Below are positions 44,001 through 53,246 of a stretch of 64,000 bases of DNA, one piece after another; the stretch's first letter is position 1; each line of letters starts with the position of its first letter. This DNA comes from Arbacia lixula (Eukaryota > Echinodermata > Echinoidea > Arbacioida > Arbaciidae). The notes below the pieces were generated by a model. The model had not been told where the DNA came from, did no database searches, and was given only the letters and a program-made list of their open reading frames with translations. The stretch lies in NCBI GenBank assembly GCA_963669155.1, contig OZ022576.1, forward strand, positions 12,332,204-12,396,203, in the 5' to 3' direction. Made by a program: the position numbers and the translations under genes.

Positions 44001-47000
44001 TAGCTTAATATTTGTTTTGTAGTGTTTTCCTCATGCTCTCCCCTCTCTTAATCTCTCTCTCTCTCTCTTTCTGTCTGTTTTTCTCCCCCTCTCTCTTTCT
44101 TTTTCTTTCTCCCTTTCTCTTTCTCCTTCTTCCTCTTTCTCTTTCTCTTTCTTCCTCTTTCTCCTTCTTCTCCTTGCAGTGCTCATGAGGAAGATGGTTG
44201 ATGAGGACAAGCCGCTGTACATGTGTCTCTCATGGGTGAAGTCTACCGGATCCAAGAAGTTTGAACTCAGGGAGAATGAGACCGGAGTTATTGAGGTATG
44301 CCTAGATAGATACAGGTGTGCATTTCTGATGCTTAGATACATCAATAGCGCATCAAGAATTATTTTAGTGTAGCGCCATATATGGTTGGGAAGTTCCAGA
44401 TACAGGAACCACTGGGAAATGAAACTTCTTTTAACTAGGATAAATATGAGACATTAGATACCGGGCAATCTTTGACACTTTGAGACAAAGAGCGTTGTTA
44501 TCACTTATCATTTCCAGCATCACCCTACTCATGAGGACTGCTTTGTAAAAGTTGAGAATGAAACCTGATCAAGCTTGTTCAACCTTGATGTGCTGTGTAG
44601 CCAATTCTCCCTATCGCATAAAGCTCTCCGAATCTAAACGCGTGTGGCGCTCTAATTTTTTTACCTTTAATTCTGGGGATATGAACTTCTGATTCACGAA
44701 CATTCGGCAATTCCGTACAATAGAGAACCAGGGTGTCCCACTAATTTTATGAATTTTAACCCCAAACCTAACCCTGACCCTAACCCTAACCCTAAAACTA
44801 AACCTAATTCTATAACTAGCCCTGACCCTAACCCTAACCCTAGACAAAATATTAGCTGCTCAATTCATAAAAAAAGTGATTTCTAGGTCACTTTCTGCCA
44901 ACGACAAATTCTTACTGGAAGTATATGTCCCATGAGCAATCGATCAGATATCGGTATCATGAGGTGATTTCGCTTGATATCGGCTGTATATGCGATAGGG
45001 AGAATTGGGGCGTCCAATGGCTTGCTTTGTTTACGCACTTATCCCCTAACCCATTAACAACAATGGAGGGCCCTAACTTAATCTTTTAATCCTCCAATTT
45101 GCACAATGCACTTCCTGTTTGCAATTCACACATTACTAGTCAGGACAAGGTCTTGTCTCAATTCTCCCTATCGCATATAGCTCTCCGAATCTGAACGTCT
45201 GTGGCGCTCTAATTTTTTTACCTTTAATTCTTGGGATATGAACTTCCGGTCCACGAACATTCGGCAATCCTGTACAGTAGGGGACCAGGGTATCCAACTA
45301 ATTTGTATGAATTTTAACCCTAAACCTAACCCTGACCTCAACACTAACCCTAAATCTAATTCTAAACATAATCCTGACCCTAACCATAACCCTACACAAA
45401 ATGTTCACTGCTTAATTCACCCAAAAAAGTGATTTCTAGGTCACTTTCTGCCGACGACAAACTCTTACCGGAAGTATACGTCCCGAGAGCTATCGATCAA
45501 CTATCGGTATCGTGAGGTAATATCGCTTGATATCGGCTATATGCGATAGGGAGAATTGGATTTCAAGGAATGTCAGGGTTTAAAGAAATGTTCATCCTAA
45601 ACTTGGCACACAAAGAGTAATTGTACATATAAATGTATGTGAAATATACTCTTAAAGTGCCTGTGTTGGGAATGTTTGTGAGGCTGGAATTACCCATATA
45701 ATAGTTCAAAATTATGTTGATAATGTGAAGCCACATACAAGACAAAACTATGATGAAGGGTTCAACTCTAGACTTATAGACAATCAAAGACATCTGAGTT
45801 ACAGTATAATCAAGCTTAGCAGACTCATTATGTCATTGTGTGAAAGGGCTGAACTAAACAGAGCTCCTTGTAGCCTTTAAGATGACATTTTATATGGCCT
45901 CTTTCTCCACAGACCTCGTTCACGGATTGTCATTGAATGTTGCATGAACACTGGCTTACCTGTCATAAACATCCCCATTTAATATGTTATTGATCACCTG
46001 TTTGCATGTAGTTTGTCGTAATGAGTGTGTAGTAATGACATAAAATATGAACTATATGATACCCGCTCATCGAATTCTGGAACTCAAGACGAATATGATT
46101 GCTTGCACAGAAAGTCTGATACATGCACATTACAGCTCAAAGGAATTAGCATAGGGAAAGGGAAGAAAGGGAAGGAGCCGCAGTTTTAAACCACAGTATA
46201 TTTTGTCCTGTTCAACATGAAGCATGATGCTTTTTAGGCTAAAGCATCATGTTTCATGCTGAACTTGACAAAGTATATCGCGGTTTAAAACTGCAGCTCC
46301 TTCCCTTTCCCTTTCCCTTTCCCTATGCCAATTTATTTGAGCTGTAGTGTATGTATCATAAATAGTCTCCAAAGATACTAAAATTCAACATAAATAATCT
46401 CGGAAACATTGCTATTGCAAGTGTTGATCGCACATGGTGTAAACACCATGTGCATATTTGGTTTGTTTGCTTTGGTTCATGTGTAGTCATGCTTTTCTCA
46501 CTTCTGTAGCCATTTGACACAGACACTGGACTATTTTTTATAGCCCACCAGCATTAACCCTTCCGATACCAGACAAAATGCTGCGCTATGGGCATTGTGT
46601 TCATTAATCAAACTCCAAACAAACTATGTGGCGCATAAAGAGTTGGAAAAAATGTGCAGTGGAGCATATCATTGAGCTTGTTCATTGATTTTATGTACTG
46701 AAGTACCCCAGGTGACGATGAGCTTAGCTTGAGGAGTGATAAGGGGTACTTCCTGCCCATTCAGGCTCCATGAATGGGGAGATTGATCCTTTTCAAGGGA
46801 GGCTGACCGGAGTAAAACTCAACTTTTGTTACTAATTTGTTCTTTTACTAAGTGTGGTTATCTGTGTTAAAGTTGGTTTTCAGTGCCATATTTTGGTTGA
46901 AGGAAATAAGGTACATTTGGATTGTGTTACGTCAACATTTTGGATTGTACATGTGTCCCCCCTTCCACACTCAATCAAACTGACAGTATTGGAAATGTTG

Positions 47001-47739
47001 TCACCGATCTGGGAAGGAGATATGATGTATGGCACTTACACTAATAGAAAGCCGAGAATCAGCCCCACAAGATTTCCTTAACATTTTCTTTCTGGACAAA
47101 CTCATAATGAGTAATAGGTATGAGCATTACAAACATATTGTGACTAAATGGTGTGTCTATAAAGACAATGTGTGCAGTGCCAGTGCACAGCAAACAAACC
47201 TCTCCTTATTCATTCCACTACACATGATGATTTATACATGTGTCTTGATTAGAGCTGCTGACCAATACTAGTCTGTTTTATTTAATATGCTATAAATTGT
47301 AAAACACAACAATATGATTCCCCCTCCCCCCCTAAAAAAAAGAAGAAACAAATTAAGAGTGTACATTTTGCATTCATGTATGGTGTATGATACTAGTGTA
47401 ATAAATCATCTCTCTTTTATATTTATTTATATTTTTTAGTGCAAAATCAAATTTTTGCTTGTGTTCTATTATGTTATGCTTTCTGGAGTACAACTGTTAT
47501 TTGGCAAAGGTTAGCATCTTGTGTGTTTTATCTCATGTGGCTTTCATCCAACAAAAACCATGAACTTTACTCTTGTGTCTGTGCAGTGGGAGGCTTTCAC
47601 TGTGCCAGAGTTGCAGAACTTCCTACGGATTCTGGACAGAGAGGAGGAGGACTACATTCGAGCTGTGGAACAGAGGTACCTCAAGTACAACTGTGTCCTA
47701 CAGGAGGCTATTGACACTACCCTCAACAAGACCTGCTGA
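34347..47739 (+). CDS. RASSF1/5: Ras-association domain family protein (RASSF1/3/5 type, C1-RA-SARAH)
   Basis: Scaffold that binds active Ras-like GTPases through its RA domain and Hippo-pathway MST kinases through its SARAH helix (known of the family). Exons join(34347-35040, 36782-36903, 40312-40422, 41278-41460, 42816-42939, 44180-44295, 47587-47739) give exactly 500 codons and a TGA, all phases agreeing. Residues 1-198 are low-complexity, acidic and serine-rich. A C1 zinc finger spans 199-249 with all eight ligands (H199, C213, C216, C230, C233, H238, C241, C249). The RA domain is about 310-450, with RPVSV, FFMPK and DNPRKFALFER matching vertebrate RASSF1/5. The SARAH domain is 451-497 (WEAFTVPELQNFLRIL). 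The N-terminal tail is longer than in human RASSF1A. A GTG in the same frame lies 12 bases upstream, but the first ATG is at 34347. Paralogue identity is unresolved; an invertebrate single-copy ancestor of RASSF1/3/5 is likely. Confidence 0.93.
35041..36781 (+). other. RASSF intron 1: content
   Basis: No repeat family, exon or RNA recognised; short tacatgtac-like motifs only. Confidence 0.5.
36782..36903 (+). CDS. RASSF1/5: RASSF1/5-like exon 2 (second half of C1)
   Basis: 122-nt exon; acceptor atatttgtgtag, donor gtaaga. Completes the C1 finger with YCKYTCHYKCVSDVRLDC, close to the human RASSF1 CKFTCHYRC segment, then a Pro/His-rich linker. Phase 1 in, 0 out. Confidence 0.92.
36904..40311 (+). 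other. RASSF intron 2: content
   Basis: Contains a 78-bp tandem duplication at its 3' end and small C-runs at 39.4 kb; nothing else recognised. Confidence 0.5.
40123..40278 (+). repeat. Tandem duplication, two units of 78 bp, just before RASSF exon 3
   Basis: Both units start aaaagttcagaaatataatt and end in aattaattgattgattg. The second runs into the T tract that serves exon 3's acceptor. Confidence 0.88.
40312..40422 (+). CDS. RASSF1/5: RASSF1/5-like exon 3 (linker)
   Basis: 111-nt exon, 37 codons, with acceptor gttacttgtag and donor gtttgt, a weaker donor than its neighbours. Encodes a charged, probably helical linker (DIENELESFVFLTREELEPK and onward) between C1 and RA. A tandemly duplicated 78-bp segment ends just before its polypyrimidine tract. 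Confidence 0.82.
40423..41277 (+). other. RASSF intron 3: content
   Basis: Nothing recognised apart from the T-rich run before the exon 4 acceptor. Confidence 0.5.
41278..41460 (+). CDS. RASSF1/5: RASSF1/5-like exon 4 (start of RA domain)
   Basis: 183-nt exon, acceptor gttgcgtcag, donor gtagga, phase 0 at both ends. Encodes GTQFCGQVTIYINLSRPVSV, aligning with the vertebrate GFIKVQLKLxRPVxV strand, and ends with KRRTTFFMPKSATQ, aligning with RTSFYLPxDA. Confidence 0.92.
41461..42815 (+). other. RASSF intron 4: content
   Basis: Family B MITE at the 5' end; the rest is unremarkable AT-rich sequence. Confidence 0.5.
41532..41869. mobile_element. Palindromic MITE family B, copy 2
   Basis: 338 bp, same family as the copy at 26.0 kb (shared caatcttctt, catgtattgtccattttaga and gatccacatttggagtaatt). 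The right arm has lost an internal piece. Flanked by TTAA (41528-41531 and 41870-41873), a target shared with piggyBac-type elements. In intron 4 of the RASSF gene. Confidence 0.8.
42816..42939 (+). CDS. RASSF1/5: RASSF1/5-like exon 5 (RA domain core)
   Basis: 124-nt exon, acceptor tcttactgcag, donor gtgagt, phase 0 in and 1 out. Encodes ELSITCYTTAQDVIRNVLAL and LQLIDNPRKFALFERTEYNG; the DNPRKFALFER block is the RASSF RA signature. Confidence 0.93.
42940..44179 (+). other. RASSF intron 5: content
   Basis: A short (GT)n run at 43.2 kb and the long polypyrimidine tract at the 3' end. Confidence 0.5.
44036..44178 (+). repeat. Extended (TC)n polypyrimidine tract upstream of RASSF exon 6
   Basis: About 140 nearly uninterrupted pyrimidines ending in the exon 6 acceptor, far longer than an ordinary polypyrimidine tract. 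Confidence 0.88.
44180..44295 (+). CDS. RASSF1/5: RASSF1/5-like exon 6 (end of RA domain)
   Basis: 116-nt exon preceded by about 145 nt of almost pure pyrimidine ending in ccttgcag; donor gtatgc. Encodes VLMRKMVDEDKPLYMCLSWV and SKKFELRENETGVIE, matching the vertebrate DxxxPLxLRLL and FVLKENxxGEV blocks. Confidence 0.93.
44602..45007 (+). mobile_element. TIR element carrying telomere-like repeats, copy 1
   Basis: 406 bp bounded by caattctccctatcgcata and its complement tatgcgatagggagaattg. The interior holds runs of ccctaa/ccctga units at about 44765-44845, the metazoan telomere motif in degenerate form, then a ctttctgcc..acgacaaa segment and a tatcggtat palindrome. No ORF and no clear target duplication. 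Confidence 0.72.
45159..45558 (+). mobile_element. TIR element carrying telomere-like repeats, copy 2
   Basis: 400 bp, same orientation and same parts as the copy 150 bases upstream, with identical 19-bp ends. Its ccctaa-type repeats (about 45318-45395) are more diverged. The two copies differ at many positions, so they are not a recent duplication of one another. Confidence 0.72.
46128..46349. mobile_element. Hairpin MITE family A, copy 4
   Basis: About 222 bp, ends cattacagctcaaaggaatt and ttgagctgtagtg. TA follows the right end; the left flank is ca, so the duplication has decayed. In intron 6 of the RASSF gene. Confidence 0.82.
47587..47739 (+). CDS. RASSF1/5: RASSF1/5-like exon 7 (SARAH domain and stop)
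   Basis: Terminal coding exon of 51 codons, acceptor cttgtgtctgtgcag. Encodes WEAFTVPELQNFLRILDREE, EDYIRAVEQRYLKYNCVLQE and AIDTTLNKTC followed by TGA. The WxAFxxPELxNFLRIL start is the RASSF SARAH helix that pairs with MST1/2 (known of the family). Decayed copies of its last 30 or so codons follow directly in the downstream sequence. Confidence 0.94.
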   Translation, partial: WEAFTVPELQNFLRILDREEEDYIRAVEQRYLKYNCVLQEAIDTTLNKTC

Positions 47740-47819
47740 AGAAGCCCTTGACACAACCCTGAAGACGACACGCTAGAGACTTGACCATACAAGACATACT
47801 AAGGCGCTAAGAAGGATGA

Positions 47820-48284
47820 CTAGAGGACTACATTCAGACTGTTGAGCAGAGGTATGTCAAGTACAGCTGTGTCCTTGACACTCCCCTCAACACGACCTGT
47901 TGAAGAAGCCATTGACGAAACCCTCAGCTAGACATGCCGGAGAAGCCATTGACTAAACCCTCAACAAAATCTGCTGAAGAAGCCATTGACGCAACCCTCA
48001 AGACAACATGCTAGAGACTCGACCATACGAGACATGCTAAGACGGATGACTAAATGACTACATCCGGGCTGTTGAGCAGAGGTACATGGAGCACCAGTGT
48101 GTCCTACGGGAGGCCTTTGACTCAACCCTCAACAAGACCTGTTAGAGACTCGGTTCCGAGAAGACATACTGGAGACTTCACAAGAGGGGAGGGGGACTAC
48201 ATCCAGGCTGTTGAGCAGAGCTACGTCAAGTTCATCTCTGTTCTGCAGGAGGCTATTAATACTACCCTCAACAAGACATGCTAG
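47820..48284 (+). repeat. Tandem decayed copies of the RASSF SARAH-exon tail (copies 2-4)
   Basis: After the true stop codon the sequence repeats the exon's last part: copy 2 from about 47821 (gaggactacattcagactgt), copy 3 from about 48056 (gactacatccgggctgttga), copy 4 from about 48187 (gactacatccaggctgttga). Each holds the codons for DYI-AVEQ-Y and, except where decayed, VLQEA and TLNKTC, followed by a shared 3' flank (tgctagagactc). Copies 2 and 3 carry frame changes. Copy 4 is still open: GDYIQAVEQSYVKF and ISVLQEAINTTLNKTC, then a stop. The repeated unit starts inside the exon, so it lacks the splice acceptor and the WxAF start of the helix. A 3'-UTR position and local tandem duplication followed by decay are inferred. 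Confidence 0.8.
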
Positions 48285-48327
48285 AGACTCAACCCTACAA
48301 GACGTGCTAAGACGCTAAGAACGGTGA

Positions 48328-48775
48328 CCAGGGGACAACATCCAGGCTGTGGAAAAGAGGTGCATGAAGTACAATACAGCTCAAAGGAAGTGGCATAGGG
48401 AAAGGGAAAGGGAGGAAAGGGAAGGAACCACAGTTTTAAACAGCGGTATATTTTGTCCAGTTCAGCATGAAACAATGCTTAACCTAAAAAGCATCATGTT
48501 TCATGCTGAACTGGACAAAATATACCGCGATTCAAAACTGCGGCTCATTCCCTTTCTTCCCTTTCCCTTTCCCGATGCTAATTCCTTTGAGCTGGAGTGT
48601 ATGTCCTACGGGAGGCCATTGACACAACCCTCATCAAGACTAAGGAGGGTAGCACGAGGTTTCAAACTTATTTCTTTTCCTCCTTTTTTTTTTCTTTTTT
48701 GGTAGGGGGGGGGGGGGGGGGGTGGGCGCTGTGGAGCAGAGGTATGTGTAGAAGTAGCCTTTGACTGGGCCATGG
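48328..48775 (+). repeat. SARAH-exon tail copies 5 (split by a MITE) and 6 (fragment)
   Basis: Copy 5 begins with caacatccaggctgtggaaa and continues to tgcatgaagta, is interrupted by a hairpin MITE at 48372-48599, and resumes with tgtcctacgggaggccattg and caaccctcatcaagac. The two halves match copy 3 on either side of the insertion, so the MITE arrived after the duplication. A last fragment, gctgtggagcagaggtatgt, follows a T-rich and poly-G stretch near 48730. Confidence 0.72.
48372..48599. mobile_element. Hairpin MITE family A, copy 5, inside a SARAH-exon copy
   Basis: 228-bp palindrome with TA on both sides (48370-48371, 48600-48601). It interrupts decayed SARAH-exon copy 5, so the other exon copies give the empty site and confirm the element's boundaries and TA target. 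Confidence 0.88.
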
Positions 48776-50309
48776 CTCAAGATTAGATAGGCATGCGAGT
48801 CCTCGACCATGCAAGTAAGGCAAGTGTTGCTTCCATCGTTAATTCCTTGATTGAAGCCTGATATTGGACGAGAAATCAAGCTAAAGTGAACGTGTTGATA
48901 AAACATCATTACCGTTATTTTGTTTTTAAGAACTAAAATTGATTTAGATGCTGTCGATACCTGATAACATATTGTGTACACCATTTATGGTAGTAATTTT
49001 GCATGTTCTTTACCCTGCATCAACAAACAAAAAAATGCTTGTTTTGTCAATTTTTAAAAAATCGCCAGTGCAAATACATCAACTCAACTTTTTAAGTCTT
49101 AAGTTAATTTTACACATTAATGAACTAAAAGACATGATGTCCTTTTAACAGGTCATTTTTTTTTTAAACCCATGGAAAATGGAAGAAGATATTGTATCAG
49201 AACTTCCCTCCGAATAGTAGAAATGGACACTGACTTTAAGTGAAATAATAATACTGATTGCCAGATTATGAGGAGGTTTTGGGCTGGTTGCCCGAAACAG
49301 ATCGACCGGAGACCGGAGACCGGAGACCACTGTGTGCTATGGTCAGCACCACAGTTCAATGGGTGATTGGCACATTCCGCACTGACAGGGCAATACGATC
49401 GTGAATGTAGACTACGTTCATGTAAACATGGATAGTTTTTCACTCTTGAAAAGGTTTGTGAGGCTATGACTGTGATATTTCACACACATTGTCATTAGGG
49501 TATACTTCTGATTCCTGCTGAGTTTCATGATTTCTGTCAGTCTGTCTTGAAAGCTACCAAGTCTCTTGTAAAAAAGAAGAAAACCCACGTTAATGAGAAA
49601 AGCACAAATAGACTACATTGTATACCTTTAAATCAGCCACTTTTGTTTCACCGTCTCAGAAAGAAGATGATGTACCTGGGGAGGTGTATATATACCGGTA
49701 ACTGAAAGGTTTTGTGATTTCCATTTAAATGCTCAATTGTTATGAATACCTGGGAAATAAGCAATGTTTGATTAGGAAGTCATTCCATGTCAGTGCTAGG
49801 CACAGCTTTCTGACACATTTTTAACAAAGGAGACGTTCTTGCGCAAGAAGATTATTTGCTGTTTTCGTTGGATACTATCTAATAGATGCAATAATTCCTT
49901 TCAGATAATGGATTTTAGTGGTAAAGATTATGGTATAGTCTCCTGCAGGTCTCTGAGATGCTGCGGAGATGTCTCTGCCAACAACTTAGATGTGTTGTAT
50001 GTTACAGACGGGCTTAGGGCGGAGAGTAACATCGATTTTCATAACAATCACATAGTAAATATCATCTTTAAAACATTTTATTTCTTTAAATTAGTAATTT
50101 ACTTTTCCTTTATAAACTTGATACAGTTTTGAGATTTGGAGTGTTGATATTAAGCACTTGAGAGAAGTAAAACTTAAATTTATTCAGGAAGTGACTAAAT
50201 CACAGAGTATGATTGTGCCAAACCAATTCACCTTTGATGGTGTTTGTGACTGAATTATGTGACAGTCTTCTGTATTTTTACGATCCACAAATGTTGTCCT
50301 GTATATACG

Positions 50310-50680
50310 TTGAACAGACACTTGTTTTATATTTAACAATTTGTTTTTATGGTTTCCCTAAAAGTTACGGGGTTATCAATTTGTTTATAAATGGTGAAAT
50401 GGAAAAACTGTGTTTCTGCACTAAACAAGTACTGGTATATGTACAATGCACTATGCATATGACTTTACAGAGAACCATACTTGCATTTTTAATTTTCTGC
50501 TCTCTGTAATTTAGATATTCCTTGTGAATAGACACTGATTTTATATTTAACAATGTGTTTTTACAGTTTTCCAATATTTACTGGGTTATAGATTTGTTCA
50601 CAATTGGAAAAACAGCATTTCTTAACATGCACAATGGATATGACCTTACACAGAACTATGCCTACATCTATTTTTTTCAT
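50310..50680 (+). repeat. Diverged tandem duplication in the RASSF 3' region
   Basis: 50310-50500 and 50527-50680 share ttttatatttaacaat, ggttat, atttgtt and acagagaac segments in order. A smaller repeat, actgcaatgtagttatttct, occurs twice at 50684 and 50730. Confidence 0.65.
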
Positions 50681-51282
50681 GCACTGCAATGTAGTTATTT
50701 CTTGCTTGCATTTATTACTTATCGTTCACTGCAATGTAGTTATTTCTTAAAACCTGCCTCAAGGCTTACATTGCGCTTGGAATTTATTTTGGGTGTGGGT
50801 GTATTTGCAAGTTGCTGTCTTTAAGGAGAACACCATGACTCTTTTGCTCCACCCAAATGTTTCCTTCCCCTGTTTCGGCCAACTGCTTGAAACCACTGTC
50901 CCATTCCTCTATGTACAGACAAATTGAAGCACAGATAACTGTTTACTATACTGTGCCATACTGTCTGTCTGCTAGACATTCTTACTTTGTGTGCTGCATT
51001 GGAAAGAAGTGTTAGTGCAGAAAATGCTTTGAATGATTTGGAGTTGCACAAGGATTTCATGGCTCATTGAGTGACTGCAGTATAACACACGCATGGCTGC
51101 ATCTAATCATTGAAGTGCTGTATACTGGAAGGAAAACATGCAGGACATGTTGAACTGGAAGGATGATTTTCACATATAATTTAAAGGTTTGATTTAGCAT
51201 CGTATGCAAGGTTCTTGGTTTCATTGACATAGAAACAGCTGATTTGATTTCACTTCTGTGTAATATTTTGCACAGTATTTGC

Positions 51283-51560
51283 GGAGGTGTCATGGTGTAG
51301 TAGTTGTGAATTGAGACTGAAGATCTCATGGTCCCAAGGTTCAAGCCATCCCGTGGCACTTGCACCCTTCAGCGAGATACTCTATCCGCAATGCTGCTCT
51401 CCACCTAGGGGTGTGAATGGGTCCATGGAAGGAGGTGGACGATCACGTGAATGATCTTGACCCGGCACTGATTTCATGCAATGGGCAAGGACTACACCCC
51501 AGGGAGTGGAGATGGTGCACATGTTTGTGCACGATGCGTTTTTGTATCCAGCGACCAGGA
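51283..51560 (+). mobile_element. tRNA-derived SINE
   Basis: The head looks like a decayed tRNA: an A box tggtgtagtagttg at 51293-51306 and a B box ggttcaagcc at 51338-51347, about 32 bases apart. It is followed by a non-tRNA body (cacccttcagcgagatactc, ccacctaggggtgtgaatgg) of the type seen in deuterostome SINEs, as I recall them. The cloverleaf is too decayed for a functional tRNA. Right end approximate. Confidence 0.65.
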
Positions 51561-53214
51561 CTAAGATTGTAACATCAATTCATTTTCTGGACTGTCAAAT
51601 GGAAATACACTCCATACCATTCCAAGAATTAAAAAAATAATTTGTGTTGCTAAAAAAGTTTACATATATACATTATGTGGTTATATTTTGGCTTAAAAAG
51701 TTTGCATGCGGTGGTCATACCACATTAAGTCAACACTAGTAAGAATGCTGATCATTATGTCTTTATCCTCTCAGCATCAGCCATAAAAAGACAGTTTAGT
51801 TTGGTGTGCCAAAGGTAATGAGAGTGTCAAAAAGGGAGAATGAGGATGTTTAACTATGTGAGATACATTTGTTACTTTGTTGTAACTTTATTCTTATGTG
51901 ACTGTCAAAAATCTTTTGTTGTATAATTGGTATTGACATGATTATGGTTTGTTCCTTTCTAAAGGGATCTTCAAACATACGACATTTCCATTAAACTTGA
52001 AACATGACCATATTTGAAGGCGAGACATAAGATACAAGCACATGAAATTCATCATAATACTGGTATTGTTTGCTTTTCAAATAACAAAACATCCAGTAAA
52101 GATCAATGAATACCTTTAGCATGTGAGCTTCACATGATAATCTTTTTTTTTGTTAAAATTTTATTTATGCATCTATTTACAGATTGGAAGTGTTGCAGTC
52201 TGCAGGTTCAATAATTATCTGCCTCATTGTAAATTGTGAAAGTGCATGGATTATGCCACTTTTTTGTTTTTGTTTTTTGAAGGAGAAAGACTGCATTGGA
52301 GATGCTGTGGAGTACTGGTAATGAGTTTCTTGACAGTATATACACAAATAATTGATATCTACCATCATGTATGAAACAGAGTACATGTACATGTACATCA
52401 TGTTCAGTTTATGACTGCAGTATGTGAAAGGGGTTATGAGTTTATCTGTTAACAAATATGTGAAAATGTATTTTTTTTTAGAAAATGGTATCAATAAGCT
52501 GCATTATCAGGGATGTTCTCTATGTTTTCTGGCAGTATATTATATGTTTGACGCGGTGCTAATCTGTCATAGGGTATATTTTGCAAACATCTCACATCAC
52601 AGAGAAAAGTTTATTGAGAATTTATTTGTGTTTTCAGATATGTGAGCTTGACTTGATGTAAGATATATAAGCTGACATAGGATTTCTGTTTTTACTCGAT
52701 TGAAATATTATGTTATTATATATAAAATTATGTTAAGATCAATTACCTTGATTTTGACATCACCTTTCCCAAGGGGATTGTATTAAGTTGGTACATGTAT
52801 GTCTCCACATATGTTCGATGCAAAGAATTATACAAGGAATTCCAGCTTAAAGTACAACTTTGCTGACAAGTTCATGAATATGTTGAATTTTGAGACACAT
52901 GTGGCTAAGTTTATGATAGTTACTGCTTATGGCACATACATGTAATTTATGTTCTTTGATGTAGAACATTCAAGCATGTTATGGATCAGACCCAGACGAT
53001 CAGAGGCTATACTTGCGGATTGTATCAACTTCAAATCAGGCATTAACCTTTAAAAATACGAGAACTGAAGGGTCCCTGTGTTAAATGCATGTGAATGAGA
53101 TACTATAGGAGTCACTCGGTTAATCGTCTCAGGCCCATGGGCAAATGTATACATGTGCATGTGTAAAAAGCCAATTTGTTTTTTATAGCTTGGTCAATGT
53201 AAATGTCATTGTTG

Positions 53215-53246
53215 TTACCATGGGGTCACCATGGGGTCACCATGGG
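53215..53246 (+). repeat. Short tandem repeat ccatggggtca
   Basis: Three copies of accatggg-gtc in direct repeat. Confidence 0.75.

Larger units (their letters stand above)
44296..47586 (+). other. RASSF intron 6: content
   Basis: Two telomere-repeat TIR elements and hairpin MITE A4; 46.4-47.4 kb without a recognised feature. Confidence 0.5.

Noticed and set aside
44755-44850. True interstitial telomere from chromosome fusion
   Set aside because: The ccctaa units are degenerate, short, present twice, and bounded by the same inverted repeats each time, so they belong to a mobile element.
51283-51360. tRNA gene
   Set aside because: A and B boxes are present but the acceptor and anticodon stems do not pair; better explained as a SINE head.
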